A DNA stretch of 33,760 nucleotides from an uncultured Propionibacteriaceae bacterium (GTDB lineage: Bacteria; Actinomycetota; Actinomycetes; Propionibacteriales; Propionibacteriaceae), in the NCBI GenBank assembly GCA_938046585.1, contig CALIWR010000015.1, positions 1 through 33,760 of the forward strand, given 5' to 3'. Positions 14,611-21,753 of the stretch are shown here, in pieces. The position numbers and the translations under genes were made by a program. Numbering within the stretch: position 1 is the first letter of the stretch; the number at the start of each line of letters is the position of its first letter. The notes under the pieces are model-generated. The model saw nothing but the letters and a program-made list of their open reading frames with translations, was not told the origin of the DNA and searched no databases.

Positions 14611-15705
14611 TCAGCTGGCCCAGCCGCCGGTGTAGAACAGGTGCGCCCACCAGATCATCACCAGCACGCTGAGCACCGCGGCGACGATCGCCACCGTACG
14701 GCGGCTGCCGGTTCGCCCGCCGACGGTCCACTCCCCCAGCAGCACCCACAGCGGGAACCACAGCAGCACGGCCCGGTTCACGCTCATCAGCCAGTACGAG
14801 GTGGTGAATGCCAGCACCTGCACCCCGACCCAGGTCGCCTCACCCCAGCGCCGGGTCGCCAGGCAGGCGGTCGTCGTGACCAGTCCGACTAACAGCGACA
14901 CCAGTTCAGCCCGGAACACCCAGGCCCAGCCGGGGTGGTCGGCGTACGCGCCGGGCAGGATCGCGGGGATGGTGTTGGCGATCGACTGCCAAGGCCAGGT
15001 CAGCCCGCGTGACCAGCCCTCGGCCTGGGCCGCGTACCAGGCGGTCCAGCTGCCCTGGGTGAGCCGCAGGTAGAGCGCGTACCCGGCCGGCACCAGCGCC
15101 GGCAGCAGCAGCCATTCCAGCCGCCGCCAGCGTCGCCCTGGCGCCGTCAACGCCAGCACCCCTAGCCCGGCGATCAGGAAGATCCCCGAGACCCGGAAGG
15201 CGCAGGCTGCGGCCGCCAGCAGCGCGGCCTGGCCCCAGCGGTCGTCTCGGGCCTTGACCCAGGCCCAGAAAGCAAAACCGCAAAACAGGCTCTCGGTGTA
15301 CGCGACGACGGTGAACACCGTTGTCGGCGCGATCAGCCAGGCCGCGGCGGCGATTACCCCGGCCTGCGGCCCGCCGAGTCGGTACAGCGCCCAGGCGGCG
15401 AAAATCGACGCGATCAGCGACGCCACGATCCCGAACAGGATCGGGTCAGCGCCCAGCCCGTCAGCGAGCCGCAGCAGCATCGGCAGGCCGGGGAAGAAGG
15501 CGACCTCCTTGCGTTCGAGGTACCCCTCGCGGGCGATCCGCAGGAAGTGCTGTACGTCCCAGTTGCCGGCCACGTCGGCGAGGCTGCGGTTACTGGTGAG
15601 CATCACCGCGACGCCGACCAGGACCAGCAGCAGTCGGCTGCCGAGCCAGGCCTGCACCACCAGCCGGGGCCCGTCCCCGGATCCCCGGGCCCTGCCGGCA
15701 TTCAT
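14611..15705 (-). CDS. PIG-V-like membrane mannosyltransferase
   Basis: A 364-aa protein with about 8-9 TM helices. The first loop has NWDVQHFLRIAREGYLERKE followed by AFFPGLPMLLR, the W-D-x-x-x-(F/W) plus F-F-P motif of the PIG-V/GPI mannosyltransferase family, whose first-loop Asp is catalytic. Bacterial members use polyprenyl-phosphate-mannose at the outer membrane face, for example in phosphatidylinositol mannoside or lipomannan synthesis (family knowledge; acceptor here unknown). Its ATG overlaps the stop of the GT87-like gene by 4 nt, so both are probably co-translated and act on the same lipoglycan. The central helices (FTVVAYTESLFCGFAFWAW) match the usual P-T-x-F-x-x-x-x-Y-T-E-S segment. 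Confidence 0.82.
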   Translation of the reverse strand: MNAGRARGSGDGPRLVVQAWLGSRLLLVLVGVAVMLTSNRSLADVAGNWDVQHFLRIAREGYLERKEVAFFPGLPMLLRLADGLGADPILFGIVASLIASIFAAWALYRLGGPQAGVIAAAAWLIAPTTVFTVVAYTESLFCGFAFWAWVKARDDRWGQAALLAAAACAFRVSGIFLIAGLGVLALTAPGRRWRRLEWLLLPALVPAGYALYLRLTQGSWTAWYAAQAEGWSRGLTWPWQSIANTIPAILPGAYADHPGWAWVFRAELVSLLVGLVTTTACLATRRWGEATWVGVQVLAFTTSYWLMSVNRAVLLWFPLWVLLGEWTVGGRTGSRRTVAIVAAVLSVLVMIWWAHLFYTGGWAS

Positions 15706-17180
15706 GGGGCCGACTTGGGGAGGTGATCACTGTGGGCCCCGCTGTTCCCCGCGGAATCCCCGGGTGATACCTGGGCAGCGCTGGCCGCCGGGCTGGTGGC
15801 TGGGACGTCCAGGAACCGGCCGAACCGGTCCGGTGCCCGGTCGAGAATCCCGCCCAGTGGATCATCGCAGCCGTCGGCCCGCAGCGGGTCGCCCTCGGGC
15901 CTGAGCATGTCGATAACCACGCACCACACCAGCCAGGCCTGGACCGCGATCCGTAGGAAGACCGCCAGCCAGTAGATCCGGTCTGGTTCTCCCGAGCCGG
16001 GGTGCAGGGTCCCGGCCAGGTGCCCCCAGATCGCGGCGAAATAGGCCAATTCGCTGATCGACCAGATCGCCCACGAGCGCCACTGCGGCCGGGCCAAGAC
16101 CAGCAGCGGCAGCAGCCATAGCGCGTACTGCGGGGAGTAGACCTTGTTCACCATCAGGAACAGGGCCACCACAACGAAGGCGACCTGACCGACCCGGGGT
16201 CGGCGCGGGGCGAGGAAGATCAACACGGCCAGTCCCATGCAGGCGGCCATGAGGAGGGCCAGCGACCAGGCGTTGACGTTACCGATCGGGGTCTTGTTCA
16301 GCGCCAGCACGTACCACCCCGAGCCGAGGTCACCGCCCCGGTCGGCGTTGAAGGTCCAAAAGTACGCCCATCCGGCTGGGGTGAGCAGGTAGACCGGCAG
16401 GTTCACCGCCAGCCAGGCGGCGGCGGTCCCGGCCAGTAGCCGGCCCAGCGCGGAGAGCCGGCCGGCCCGCAGCAGCAGCAACACCAGCGGGCCCAGGATG
16501 AACAGCGGGTACAGTTTGGCGGCGATCGCCAGCCCGTACAGCAGCCCGGACCACAGCGGTCTCTTCCGCATCCAGAGGTACATGGCGGCGGCGGTCAAGA
16601 CGACCGCGAAGAGGTCCCAGTTGATCAGGCCGTTCGCGATCACGACCGGTGACGCGGCGATCATCAGGCCGGCTGTCCAGCCGTCGCTGGGGAGCATCCG
16701 GCGGGTCAGGTCGATGGTGCCCAGGAAGCAGCCGAACAACGCCACCGCGCAGACTGCGAAGAAGAGGTTGGCGTTGCCGAGCATCTGCTGGCTGTCCAGC
16801 CCGCGCTGCGCGCTTACCCCGAGCAGACTGGTGATCCGGCTCGCGACCTCGACGAATCCGCCGGTCAAGACGGGATACTCCCAGGGCACCTGGGTGTACA
16901 CGGTCTGCCCCTCGGCGAGGCCGCGGACCTGGTACAGCACCGGGATGTCGGTATAGCACAGCCGGTAGAAAGTGTTGACTGGGCGCCCGGCCACCGTCTG
17001 ACGGCAGGGGACCTGGCGCAGCATCAGGATCAGCCAGGAGACGGTCCCGATCAGCATCAGCACTGCCGGGCCCCGGAAGAAGCTGCTCGCGGTGGTGGCA
17101 TGGCGTCCGAGCGGCCCGCCGAGCCGGTTCAGCAGCACCCGGGCGGCAGGCTCGGGCGTACGGTGCGCGGTCAGATTCAC
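15702..17180 (-). CDS. GT87-like (DUF2029) membrane mannosyltransferase
   Basis: A 492-aa protein with about 10-12 TM helices. The first extracytoplasmic loop carries CYTDIPVLYQVRGL and WEYPVLTG, then INWDLFAVVL and AAKLYPLFILGPLVLLL further on, the pattern of the PimE/GT87 family of polyprenyl-phosphate-mannose-dependent alpha-mannosyltransferases. The C-terminal 70 residues are cytoplasmic, acidic and Pro/Ser-rich. With the overlapping PIG-V-like gene it suggests extension of a mannolipid or lipoglycan (inference). GTG 17180 is used; no strong ribosome site is seen, and the start could be a little further in. A 61-bp-period repeat lies directly upstream. Confidence 0.8.
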   Translation of the reverse strand: MNLTAHRTPEPAARVLLNRLGGPLGRHATTASSFFRGPAVLMLIGTVSWLILMLRQVPCRQTVAGRPVNTFYRLCYTDIPVLYQVRGLAEGQTVYTQVPWEYPVLTGGFVEVASRITSLLGVSAQRGLDSQQMLGNANLFFAVCAVALFGCFLGTIDLTRRMLPSDGWTAGLMIAASPVVIANGLINWDLFAVVLTAAAMYLWMRKRPLWSGLLYGLAIAAKLYPLFILGPLVLLLLRAGRLSALGRLLAGTAAAWLAVNLPVYLLTPAGWAYFWTFNADRGGDLGSGWYVLALNKTPIGNVNAWSLALLMAACMGLAVLIFLAPRRPRVGQVAFVVVALFLMVNKVYSPQYALWLLPLLVLARPQWRSWAIWSISELAYFAAIWGHLAGTLHPGSGEPDRIYWLAVFLRIAVQAWLVWCVVIDMLRPEGDPLRADGCDDPLGGILDRAPDRFGRFLDVPATSPAASAAQVSPGDSAGNSGAHSDHLPKSAP

Positions 17181-17199
17181 CCGGTCAGCCTATCGGCCA

Positions 17200-17290
17200 G
17201 CCCAGCCACTGCCTGAGCGGAGCGGGGGCCGCCGGGCCGCGGAGGAACGCGTCTGGACGAGCCCAGCCACTGCCTAAGCGGAGCGGGGCC
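17200..17290. repeat. intergenic tandem repeat unit plus dispersed element
   Basis: gcccagccactgcctgagcg (from 17200) recurs with one change from 17261, a 61-bp period, with agcggagcgggg following both times. Between them, 17235-17260 (ggccgcggag...gtctggacga) nearly matches 33720-33745 past crgA. The second unit ends two bases before the stop codon of the siderophore-interacting gene. This looks like a mosaic of dispersed intergenic repeats. Confidence 0.65.
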
Positions 17291-17291
17291 G

Positions 17292-18047
17292 TTAGATGGG
17301 CGTGTGGTGGTCGAAGCCGGCCTCGCCGAGCCGCCAGTAGCCGCTGATCTTACGGTCGGGGCGGCGGACCTCACGTTGGGCGAGCAGTTCCCGGATCGAG
17401 ATCATCCAGTGCGCTTCGCCAGCGGCCCAGACGAAGGCGCCAGCCAGGTTCAGCGCCCGCAGCCGGTTCAGGGCCTGCTTGGGGGTGGAGCACCAGTAGC
17501 TGGTGACCCGGGAGGTGTCGACCTCGTCGAGGTAGCGTTCCTGGCCGGGGGCCTGCAGCAGCAGCGTGATCCGGGCGACCAGCGGGGCCTGTTCAACCCA
17601 GCGGGCCGCGGCCGGCAGCGCAGTCGCGTCGGCCACCACCACGTAGTGTTCCCGGTCGGTGGGCATCAGCATCGAAGCACGCGGGCCGCCTACCCCGATT
17701 TCGTCGCCCACCGACGCTGCGGCGGCCCACCGGGCAGCCGGGCCGTTGTGGCTGGTGAGCATGTCGATCACCAGGCCCTCAGCGCTGAGGGCCCGCGGGG
17801 TGTAGTCCCTGGCCGGCCCGATCCCCGGCACCCGGACCACCCGGTCGTTCTCGACCTGCGGCAGCACCAGCTGCCCGGTATCGCCGGGCAGGATTAGCCG
17901 TACGTGGTCGCCGGGGCTGAACAGCCCGGTGGGAAAATCGTCCAGGTCGCCGTGCAAAGACAGTCGGCGCAGCGACGGGCTCAGGTTCTTCACCTTCGCC
18001 ACCCGTAGCCGGCGGATCTTCATCGGGTGCAGCACACGCTGGGCCAT
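17292..18047 (-). CDS. siderophore-interacting FAD-binding protein (ViuB/SIP family)
   Basis: A 251-aa flavoprotein. Residues 5-125 form the FAD barrel with RDYTPR as the isoalloxazine-binding motif. The NAD(P)-binding half includes VGGPRAS, VVVADATALPAAARW, FVWAAGEAHWM and the terminal GYWRLGEAG motif. SIP proteins reduce ferric siderophores in the cytoplasm to release iron. ATG 18047 is preferred, with aaggag 5 nt upstream; GTG 18050 is too close. No siderophore ABC transporter is adjacent, so it seems solitary. It is divergent from mshA with about 60 nt between. The binding sequence of an iron regulator was not recognised in that gap. Confidence 0.88.
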   Translation of the reverse strand: MAQRVLHPMKIRRLRVAKVKNLSPSLRRLSLHGDLDDFPTGLFSPGDHVRLILPGDTGQLVLPQVENDRVVRVPGIGPARDYTPRALSAEGLVIDMLTSHNGPAARWAAAASVGDEIGVGGPRASMLMPTDREHYVVVADATALPAAARWVEQAPLVARITLLLQAPGQERYLDEVDTSRVTSYWCSTPKQALNRLRALNLAGAFVWAAGEAHWMISIRELLAQREVRRPDRKISGYWRLGEAGFDHHTPI

Positions 18048-18107
18048 CACAACTCCTTGGGATTTGATGGGTCCACATTAAGGCCTGCCCTGTGATGTCC
18101 GGGATCT

Positions 18108-19439
18108 GTGCGTAGGCTGCAGACCGTGCCCAGTTCTTCGTTACGGATCGCCATGGTGTCGATGCACACCTCCCCGTACGAGCCGCCCGGGTCCGGCGAC
18201 GCCGGTGGGATGAATGTCGTGGAGCGGCATACGGCCGATGCCCTGGCCGCGTTGGGGCACGAGGTCGAGATCATCACCCGCCGTAGTGACCCGGCGCAGC
18301 CGGACCTGGTCCGGTTGGCGCCACGGGTGACGCTGCGTCATGTCAGCGCCGGGCCGGCGGCCCGCCTGGCGAAGTCTGAGATCGACCAGTACCTGGACGA
18401 TTTCCAGGCCGCGATGGCCGGCCTGGGCCCGTATCAGATCGTGCATTCGCACCATTGGATGTCGGGTATGGCGGCGCTACCGCTGGCCCGCCGCTGGGGT
18501 GTGCCGCATGTGCAGAGTTATCACTCGGTGGCTGCCCGGCCGGGTGATTATCTGTCGGAGGGAGAGCCTCCGGAGTCGCCGCATCGGGTGGCCGGGGAGG
18601 CCTGGTTGGCGCGCGAGTCGGATCTGGTGGTGGCGATCTCGGCGGCCGAGGCCCGGACCGTGGTAGAACGTTGCGGCGCTGATCCGAACCGGGTCGTGAT
18701 CATTGCGCCGGGGGTGGACGCGGCGTTGTTCCGGCCGCGGGTCCCCGGCGAGCCGAAGTGGACGTGGCCGCATGAGAAGGGTCCTGCCTGCCGTAAGGGG
18801 TATCTGCTGTTCGCGGCCCGGCTGCAGCCACTCAAGGGCCCGGACCTGGCGATCGCGGCCCTGGCGCAGGTGCCGGTCGATCTGCGCCCGCATCTGGTGG
18901 TGGCCGGGGAGGTGAGCCCGGATTTCGCCTCGTACGCCGAGGAGCTGCACGCCATGGTGGAGCGGCTGGATTTGCAGCAGTACGTGACGTTCACCGGCCC
19001 CCAGTCCCGGCAGCGGCTGGCGGAGATGCTGCGGGGGGCGTTGTTGTGCCTGGTGCCGTCGCATTCGGAGACTTTCGGGTTGATCGCGTTGGAGGCGGCC
19101 GCTTCCGGAACCCCGGTGATCGCTTCTGCGGCCGGCGGGCTGCGGGAGGCCGTGGTGCATGGTGAGACCGGCCAGTTGATGGATTCCCGGCTGGCCGCAG
19201 ACTGGGCCTCGGCCATGATCCGGTTGTGCGCCGACCCGGACCTGGTTGACCGGATGGGGGTGGTGGCCCGGATTCATGCCCGGCGTTTCTCGTGGGAGGC
19301 GACGGCGATGCTATTGACCCACGCCTATCGCCAGCTGCTGGTGCCGACCCCTGACCATCAGCCGCCGGCTGTGGATGTCCTGCCCACGGTTGAGCCGGTA
19401 GTCCCCAGCGGGGACCCGCACGCTGACGGGCACGTCTGA
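18108..19439 (+). CDS. mshA: D-inositol-3-phosphate glycosyltransferase (mycothiol biosynthesis)
   Basis: A 443-aa GT4 enzyme. The N-terminal MVSMHTSPYEPPGSGDAGGM motif with N-V-V following is nearly diagnostic of MshA, as is HSHHWMSGMAA. The C-terminal domain has LFAARLQPLKGPDLAI and the ESETFGL-type E-x7-E motif (SHSETFGLIALEAAASGTP). MshA joins UDP-GlcNAc to inositol-3-phosphate in the first step of mycothiol synthesis. The start is either GTG 18108 or GTG 18126; neither has a clear ribosome site. The C-terminal 35 residues are Pro-rich and variable. Normal MshA length is about 420-480. An MshB-like deacetylase lies 4 kb away, beyond the accessory island. Confidence 0.85.
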   Translation: MRRLQTVPSSSLRIAMVSMHTSPYEPPGSGDAGGMNVVERHTADALAALGHEVEIITRRSDPAQPDLVRLAPRVTLRHVSAGPAARLAKSEIDQYLDDFQAAMAGLGPYQIVHSHHWMSGMAALPLARRWGVPHVQSYHSVAARPGDYLSEGEPPESPHRVAGEAWLARESDLVVAISAAEARTVVERCGADPNRVVIIAPGVDAALFRPRVPGEPKWTWPHEKGPACRKGYLLFAARLQPLKGPDLAIAALAQVPVDLRPHLVVAGEVSPDFASYAEELHAMVERLDLQQYVTFTGPQSRQRLAEMLRGALLCLVPSHSETFGLIALEAAASGTPVIASAAGGLREAVVHGETGQLMDSRLAADWASAMIRLCADPDLVDRMGVVARIHARRFSWEATAMLLTHAYRQLLVPTPDHQPPAVDVLPTVEPVVPSGDPHADGHV

Positions 19440-19508
19440 CCTGTACCAGGCCCTGGCCGGGCCCGATTGATAGTAGTAGCGAGGTGACCGTCGAAAGAAG
19501 GCCACGGG

Positions 19509-19640
19509 CTCACGCGAGTTGAGGTCACTGGGTTCAAGAACCTGCGAGATGTCGTGGTGGACTTCGGCCCCTTCTTTTACCCGTATCGCTGGCCCGACCA
19601 CAGCCGGGAAATCCAATTCCTGTCACACAACGAGTCCGCC
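19509..19640 (+). pseudogene. frameshifted remnant of an AAA/RecF-type ATPase N-terminus
   Basis: Reading from 19509 gives LTRVEVTGFKNLRDVVVDFG, the classic beginning of RecF/OLD/SMC-like ATP-binding proteins. The expected continuation appears only after a frame change near 19570: FTRIAGPTTAGKSN, a Walker A (G-P-x-x-A-G-K-S-N). Beyond it neither frame continues as a protein. No usual start codon precedes the first segment. The two halves together make a recognisable 35-residue start of a defence- or repair-type ATPase, so this is a decayed 5' end. It lies at the boundary between mshA and the low-GC island, as expected for mobile-island debris. Confidence 0.6.
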
Positions 19641-19686
19641 CGATGATATCCTACGCCGGAAATACCAGATAGAAAGTAACGCCGGG

Positions 19687-19737
19687 GCGCCTCAAGGAAC
19701 CTGCTCAAACCTGAGCCAGCCGCATCGCACATGCTCC
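19687..19737 (-). pseudogene. decayed fifth copy of the lipoprotein gene (fragment)
   Basis: About 50 bases align with the early coding part of the neighbouring lipoprotein genes: aacctgctca, cctgagc and ccgcatcgc recur in order, with a one-base deletion and several substitutions. The same segment in intact copies encodes AMRPAQVLSRFIKAS. The frame is broken and no start or lipobox remains. It lies just downstream of the last intact copy in the same orientation, so the array once extended further. Confidence 0.6.
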
Positions 19738-19752
19738 TTATAGCTCAGACTA

Positions 19753-20142
19753 TCAGCCATCAAAGTCAAAAATCGAGCACACTCGCCACGGAGACCTCGC
19801 ATCATCACGAAGCAGACGAGCATGCCAACGCTCCCGGCCCGAACTCGACGAATAACCGAAATCAATCATCACAGAAAGTGCCTGAGGAGGTGGCGCCTCC
19901 TCATCAGGAACCCGGTGGTCGCGGATTTTCGGGCTCCCGTACCAGCTGCGAACAGCCTTCCAACAGTCACCAGTTAGCTGTTTTGCCGTACGCTCGTCGA
20001 AGCTCCGGGACGCCTTGATGAACCTGCTCAGCACCTGAGCTGGCCGCATCGCCACATGTTCCTCCAAGGTCAGACCACCACTCGCCGGAAAGCAGCCCAC
20101 CAGAAACGCCACCACCACAACGACGACAGTGACCCTTCTCAC
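19753..20142 (-). CDS. tandem-array lipoprotein 4, putative immunity protein
   Basis: A 129-aa predicted lipoprotein. The N-terminus is VRRVTVVVVVVAFLVGCFP, with lipobox L-V-G-C; the Cys would be lipidated and anchored outside the membrane. The mature domain has EEHVAMRPAQVLSRFIKAS, T-G-D-C-W, D-H-R-V-P-D-E-E-A-P-P and a C-terminal S-P-W-R-V-C. The two conserved cysteines could form a disulfide. GTG 20142 is chosen because aggggac lies about 6 nt upstream and it starts directly at the signal; the frame remains open to 20355 without meaning. It is paralogous to the next three genes, most like copies 1 and 2. No known family was recognised. A role as immunity to the nearby amidase toxin is inferred from array context and location outside the membrane. 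Confidence 0.75.
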   Translation of the reverse strand: MRRVTVVVVVVAFLVGCFPASGGLTLEEHVAMRPAQVLSRFIKASRSFDERTAKQLTGDCWKAVRSWYGSPKIRDHRVPDEEAPPPQALSVMIDFGYSSSSGRERWHARLLRDDARSPWRVCSIFDFDG

Positions 20143-20155
20143 AGCAGTCCCCTGA

Positions 20156-20545
20156 TCACTCACGACGTTCAGATATCCGACAGATCCGCCACGCAGAACC
20201 CTTGGCATCACGACGCAGATCAGCACGCCACAACCGCTGAACCGAACCCGACGTGGCACCAAAATCAATCCACGCATCCACATCACGATCCGAACCATGA
20301 AGATCGGGAACCCGGTAATCCTCGACCCCCGGGCCGACCTTGATGAACCACTCACTCACCGAATCCCAACAGGAACCCGCGAGCTGCCGGCCCGTCACTC
20401 TATCTCGATTCCGAGACGCCTCAACAAACAAACTGACTACCTCCCCCGTCCCCATAGCCGCTATCTCCTGGGAACTCAGATCAGCACCCCCCACCGGATA
20501 ACACCCCGCCACAAACGCCACCGCCACAAGAACAAACCTCTTCAC
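20156..20545 (-). CDS. tandem-array lipoprotein 3 (divergent paralogue)
   Basis: A 129-aa lipoprotein starting VKRFVLVAVAFVAGCYP with lipobox V-A-G-C. It keeps the overall plan of its neighbours: E-E/Q-E-I-A-A-M, F-V-E-A-S, G-S-C-W, D-Y-R-V-P-D, I-D-F-G and A-W-R-I-C near the end. It lacks the K/E-E-A-P-P loop and is far more diverged than the other three. That spread suggests selection for different partners, as in immunity arrays (inference). GTG 20545 has an aggggta-type site upstream. It ends 13 nt before copy 4, which has its own ribosome site in the gap. Confidence 0.75.
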   Translation of the reverse strand: MKRFVLVAVAFVAGCYPVGGADLSSQEIAAMGTGEVVSLFVEASRNRDRVTGRQLAGSCWDSVSEWFIKVGPGVEDYRVPDLHGSDRDVDAWIDFGATSGSVQRLWRADLRRDAKGSAWRICRISERRE

Positions 20546-20603
20546 GATACCCCTTTCAACGATGGCCTAATTCCGGCCTGCATCAGAGATCCTTATAAAG
20601 GGA

Positions 20604-20990
20604 TCAGATATGAGAATCGGCGATCGAACACACCCGCCACGGAAACCTCGTATCATCGCGAACCAGACGAGCATTCCAATCTTTTCTCTGAGAATGGCTC
20701 GATGTATAGCCAAAATCGATAGAATCAGATAGAATATGAGCAGGCGGTGCTTCCTTATCAGGAACCCGATAATCACGGACACGTGAACCAATGAACCATC
20801 CACGCACCCCTATCCAGCAATCACCGGAAAGCTGCTTTCCCGTACGCTCATCATCATTTTGGGACGCCTTGATGAACCTGCTCAGCACTTGAGCCGGCCG
20901 CATCGCCACATGCTCCTCCAACGTCAGACCACCACTCGCCGGAAAACAGCCCACCAGAAAAGCCACCACCACAAGAACAAACCTCTTCAC
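20604..20990 (-). CDS. tandem-array lipoprotein 2
   Basis: A 128-aa lipoprotein starting VKRFVLVVVAFLVGCFP with lipobox L-V-G-C. The mature part shares a run of about 80 identical residues with copy 1, from L-T-L-E-E-H through Q-L-S-G-D-C-W and V-R-D-Y-R-V-P-D to Y-T-S-S-H-S-Q. It differs at the signal peptide and the last 25 residues. The very high DNA identity shows a recent duplication or gene conversion. Conserved Cys in G-D-C-W and W-R-V-C. The start is GTG 20990 with aagggg upstream. A small palindrome (gatcc...ggatc) overlaps the stop. Immunity function is inferred only. Confidence 0.78.
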   Translation of the reverse strand: MKRFVLVVVAFLVGCFPASGGLTLEEHVAMRPAQVLSRFIKASQNDDERTGKQLSGDCWIGVRGWFIGSRVRDYRVPDKEAPPAHILSDSIDFGYTSSHSQRKDWNARLVRDDTRFPWRVCSIADSHI

Positions 20991-21390
20991 AACACCCCTT
21001 CAACGCCGCTCCAACCCAATCCAGGACTGGAGATCATCACAGAACGATCAACTATAAAAATCATACACCTCGCATACTCGCCACGGAGAATTCTCATCAT
21101 CACGAACCATACGAGCATGCCAATCCTCTCCCTGAGAATGGCTCGATGTATAGCCAAAATCGATAGAATCAGATAGAATATGAGCAGGCGGTGCTTCCTT
21201 ATCAGGAACCCGATAATCACGGACACGTGAACCAATGAACCATCCACGCACCCCTATCCAGCAATCACCGGAAAGCTGCTTTCCCGTACGCTCATCATCA
21301 TTTTGGGACGCCTTGATGAACCTGCTCAGCACTTGAGCCGGCCGCATCGCCATATGCTCCTCCAACGTCAGACCACCACCTGCCGGAAAA
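20688..21390. repeat. near-identical direct duplication, offset 444 bp
   Basis: 20688-20946 and 21132-21390 align over 259 bases with three mismatches by eye. They cover the middle and 5' parts of lipoprotein genes 2 and 1. Similarity continues at lower identity into both signal-peptide ends. Copy 4 (19753-20142) is related but clearly older. This is a recent tandem duplication or gene conversion. Confidence 0.9.
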
Positions 21391-21440
21391 CAGCCGACCA
21401 GAAACGCCACCACCACAACGACAATGGTTGCTTTTCTCAC
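21048..21440 (-). CDS. tandem-array lipoprotein 1
   Basis: A 130-aa lipoprotein starting VRKATIVVVVVAFLVGCFP with lipobox L-V-G-C. Its mature domain matches copy 2 and keeps both conserved cysteines. Its GTG overlaps the stop of the small helical gene by 4 nt (GTGA), so translation is coupled to the upstream toxin/partner genes. That coupling is the strongest evidence that the lipoproteins belong functionally with the amidase-domain protein. An outward-facing lipoprotein is the expected site of protection against a wall-cleaving effector (inference). No Pfam-type family was recognised. Confidence 0.78.
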   Translation of the reverse strand: MRKATIVVVVVAFLVGCFPAGGGLTLEEHMAMRPAQVLSRFIKASQNDDERTGKQLSGDCWIGVRGWFIGSRVRDYRVPDKEAPPAHILSDSIDFGYTSSHSQGEDWHARMVRDDENSPWRVCEVYDFYS

Positions 21441-21742
21441 AGCATTCCTTTCAGCGCGGCAGCGGCCTTGCGGTTCTGATCCTCGGTGTAGTCGACGATC
21501 TGGGCCGTGGCCGACAAGTCATCGGACATCTCGACTGTCTTGTTGACCAGGTTACCGATAATGGTGGCCCAGGCCTCCACGCATTCACCCAAGGCGGCGC
21601 TGGTCTGGAATCCCTGGTTGGCACCACTGGCTTGCTCGCAGGCCGACAGGGAGGCATTGGCTCGCCCGACGGCGACCTCGACCACTCTTCGGGTCTCCTC
21701 CGAGGCCTTGGCGACCATCCCCGTATTAATCTGGATACCCAT
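21437..21742 (-). CDS. small helical WXG100-like partner protein
   Basis: A 101-aa helical protein without signal or TM segment: MGIQINTGMVAKASEETRRV at the start, then long Ala-rich helices with ALGECVEAWATIIGNL in the middle. Its length and helical hairpin pattern resemble WXG100/ESAT-6-like proteins or the small helical partners of LXG toxins, though no exact W-x-G is present. It starts 11 nt after the (restored) amidase gene, behind an agagaagg site, and overlaps lipoprotein 1. It is probably a targeting partner for secretion of the amidase-domain protein (inference). Two internal cysteines are unusual for the group. Confidence 0.7.
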   Translation of the reverse strand: MGIQINTGMVAKASEETRRVVEVAVGRANASLSACEQASGANQGFQTSAALGECVEAWATIIGNLVNKTVEMSDDLSATAQIVDYTEDQNRKAAAALKGML

Positions 21743-21753
21743 TATGCCTTCTC

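Noticed and set aside
20590..20607. Terminator at the end of lipoprotein 2 (gatcc...ggatc)
   Set aside because: Only a 5-bp stem with an AT loop and no T-run; too weak to call separately.
20688..21390. CRISPR-like or satellite repeat
   Set aside because: The repeats are two long coding blocks 444 bp apart, not short regular repeats with spacers.
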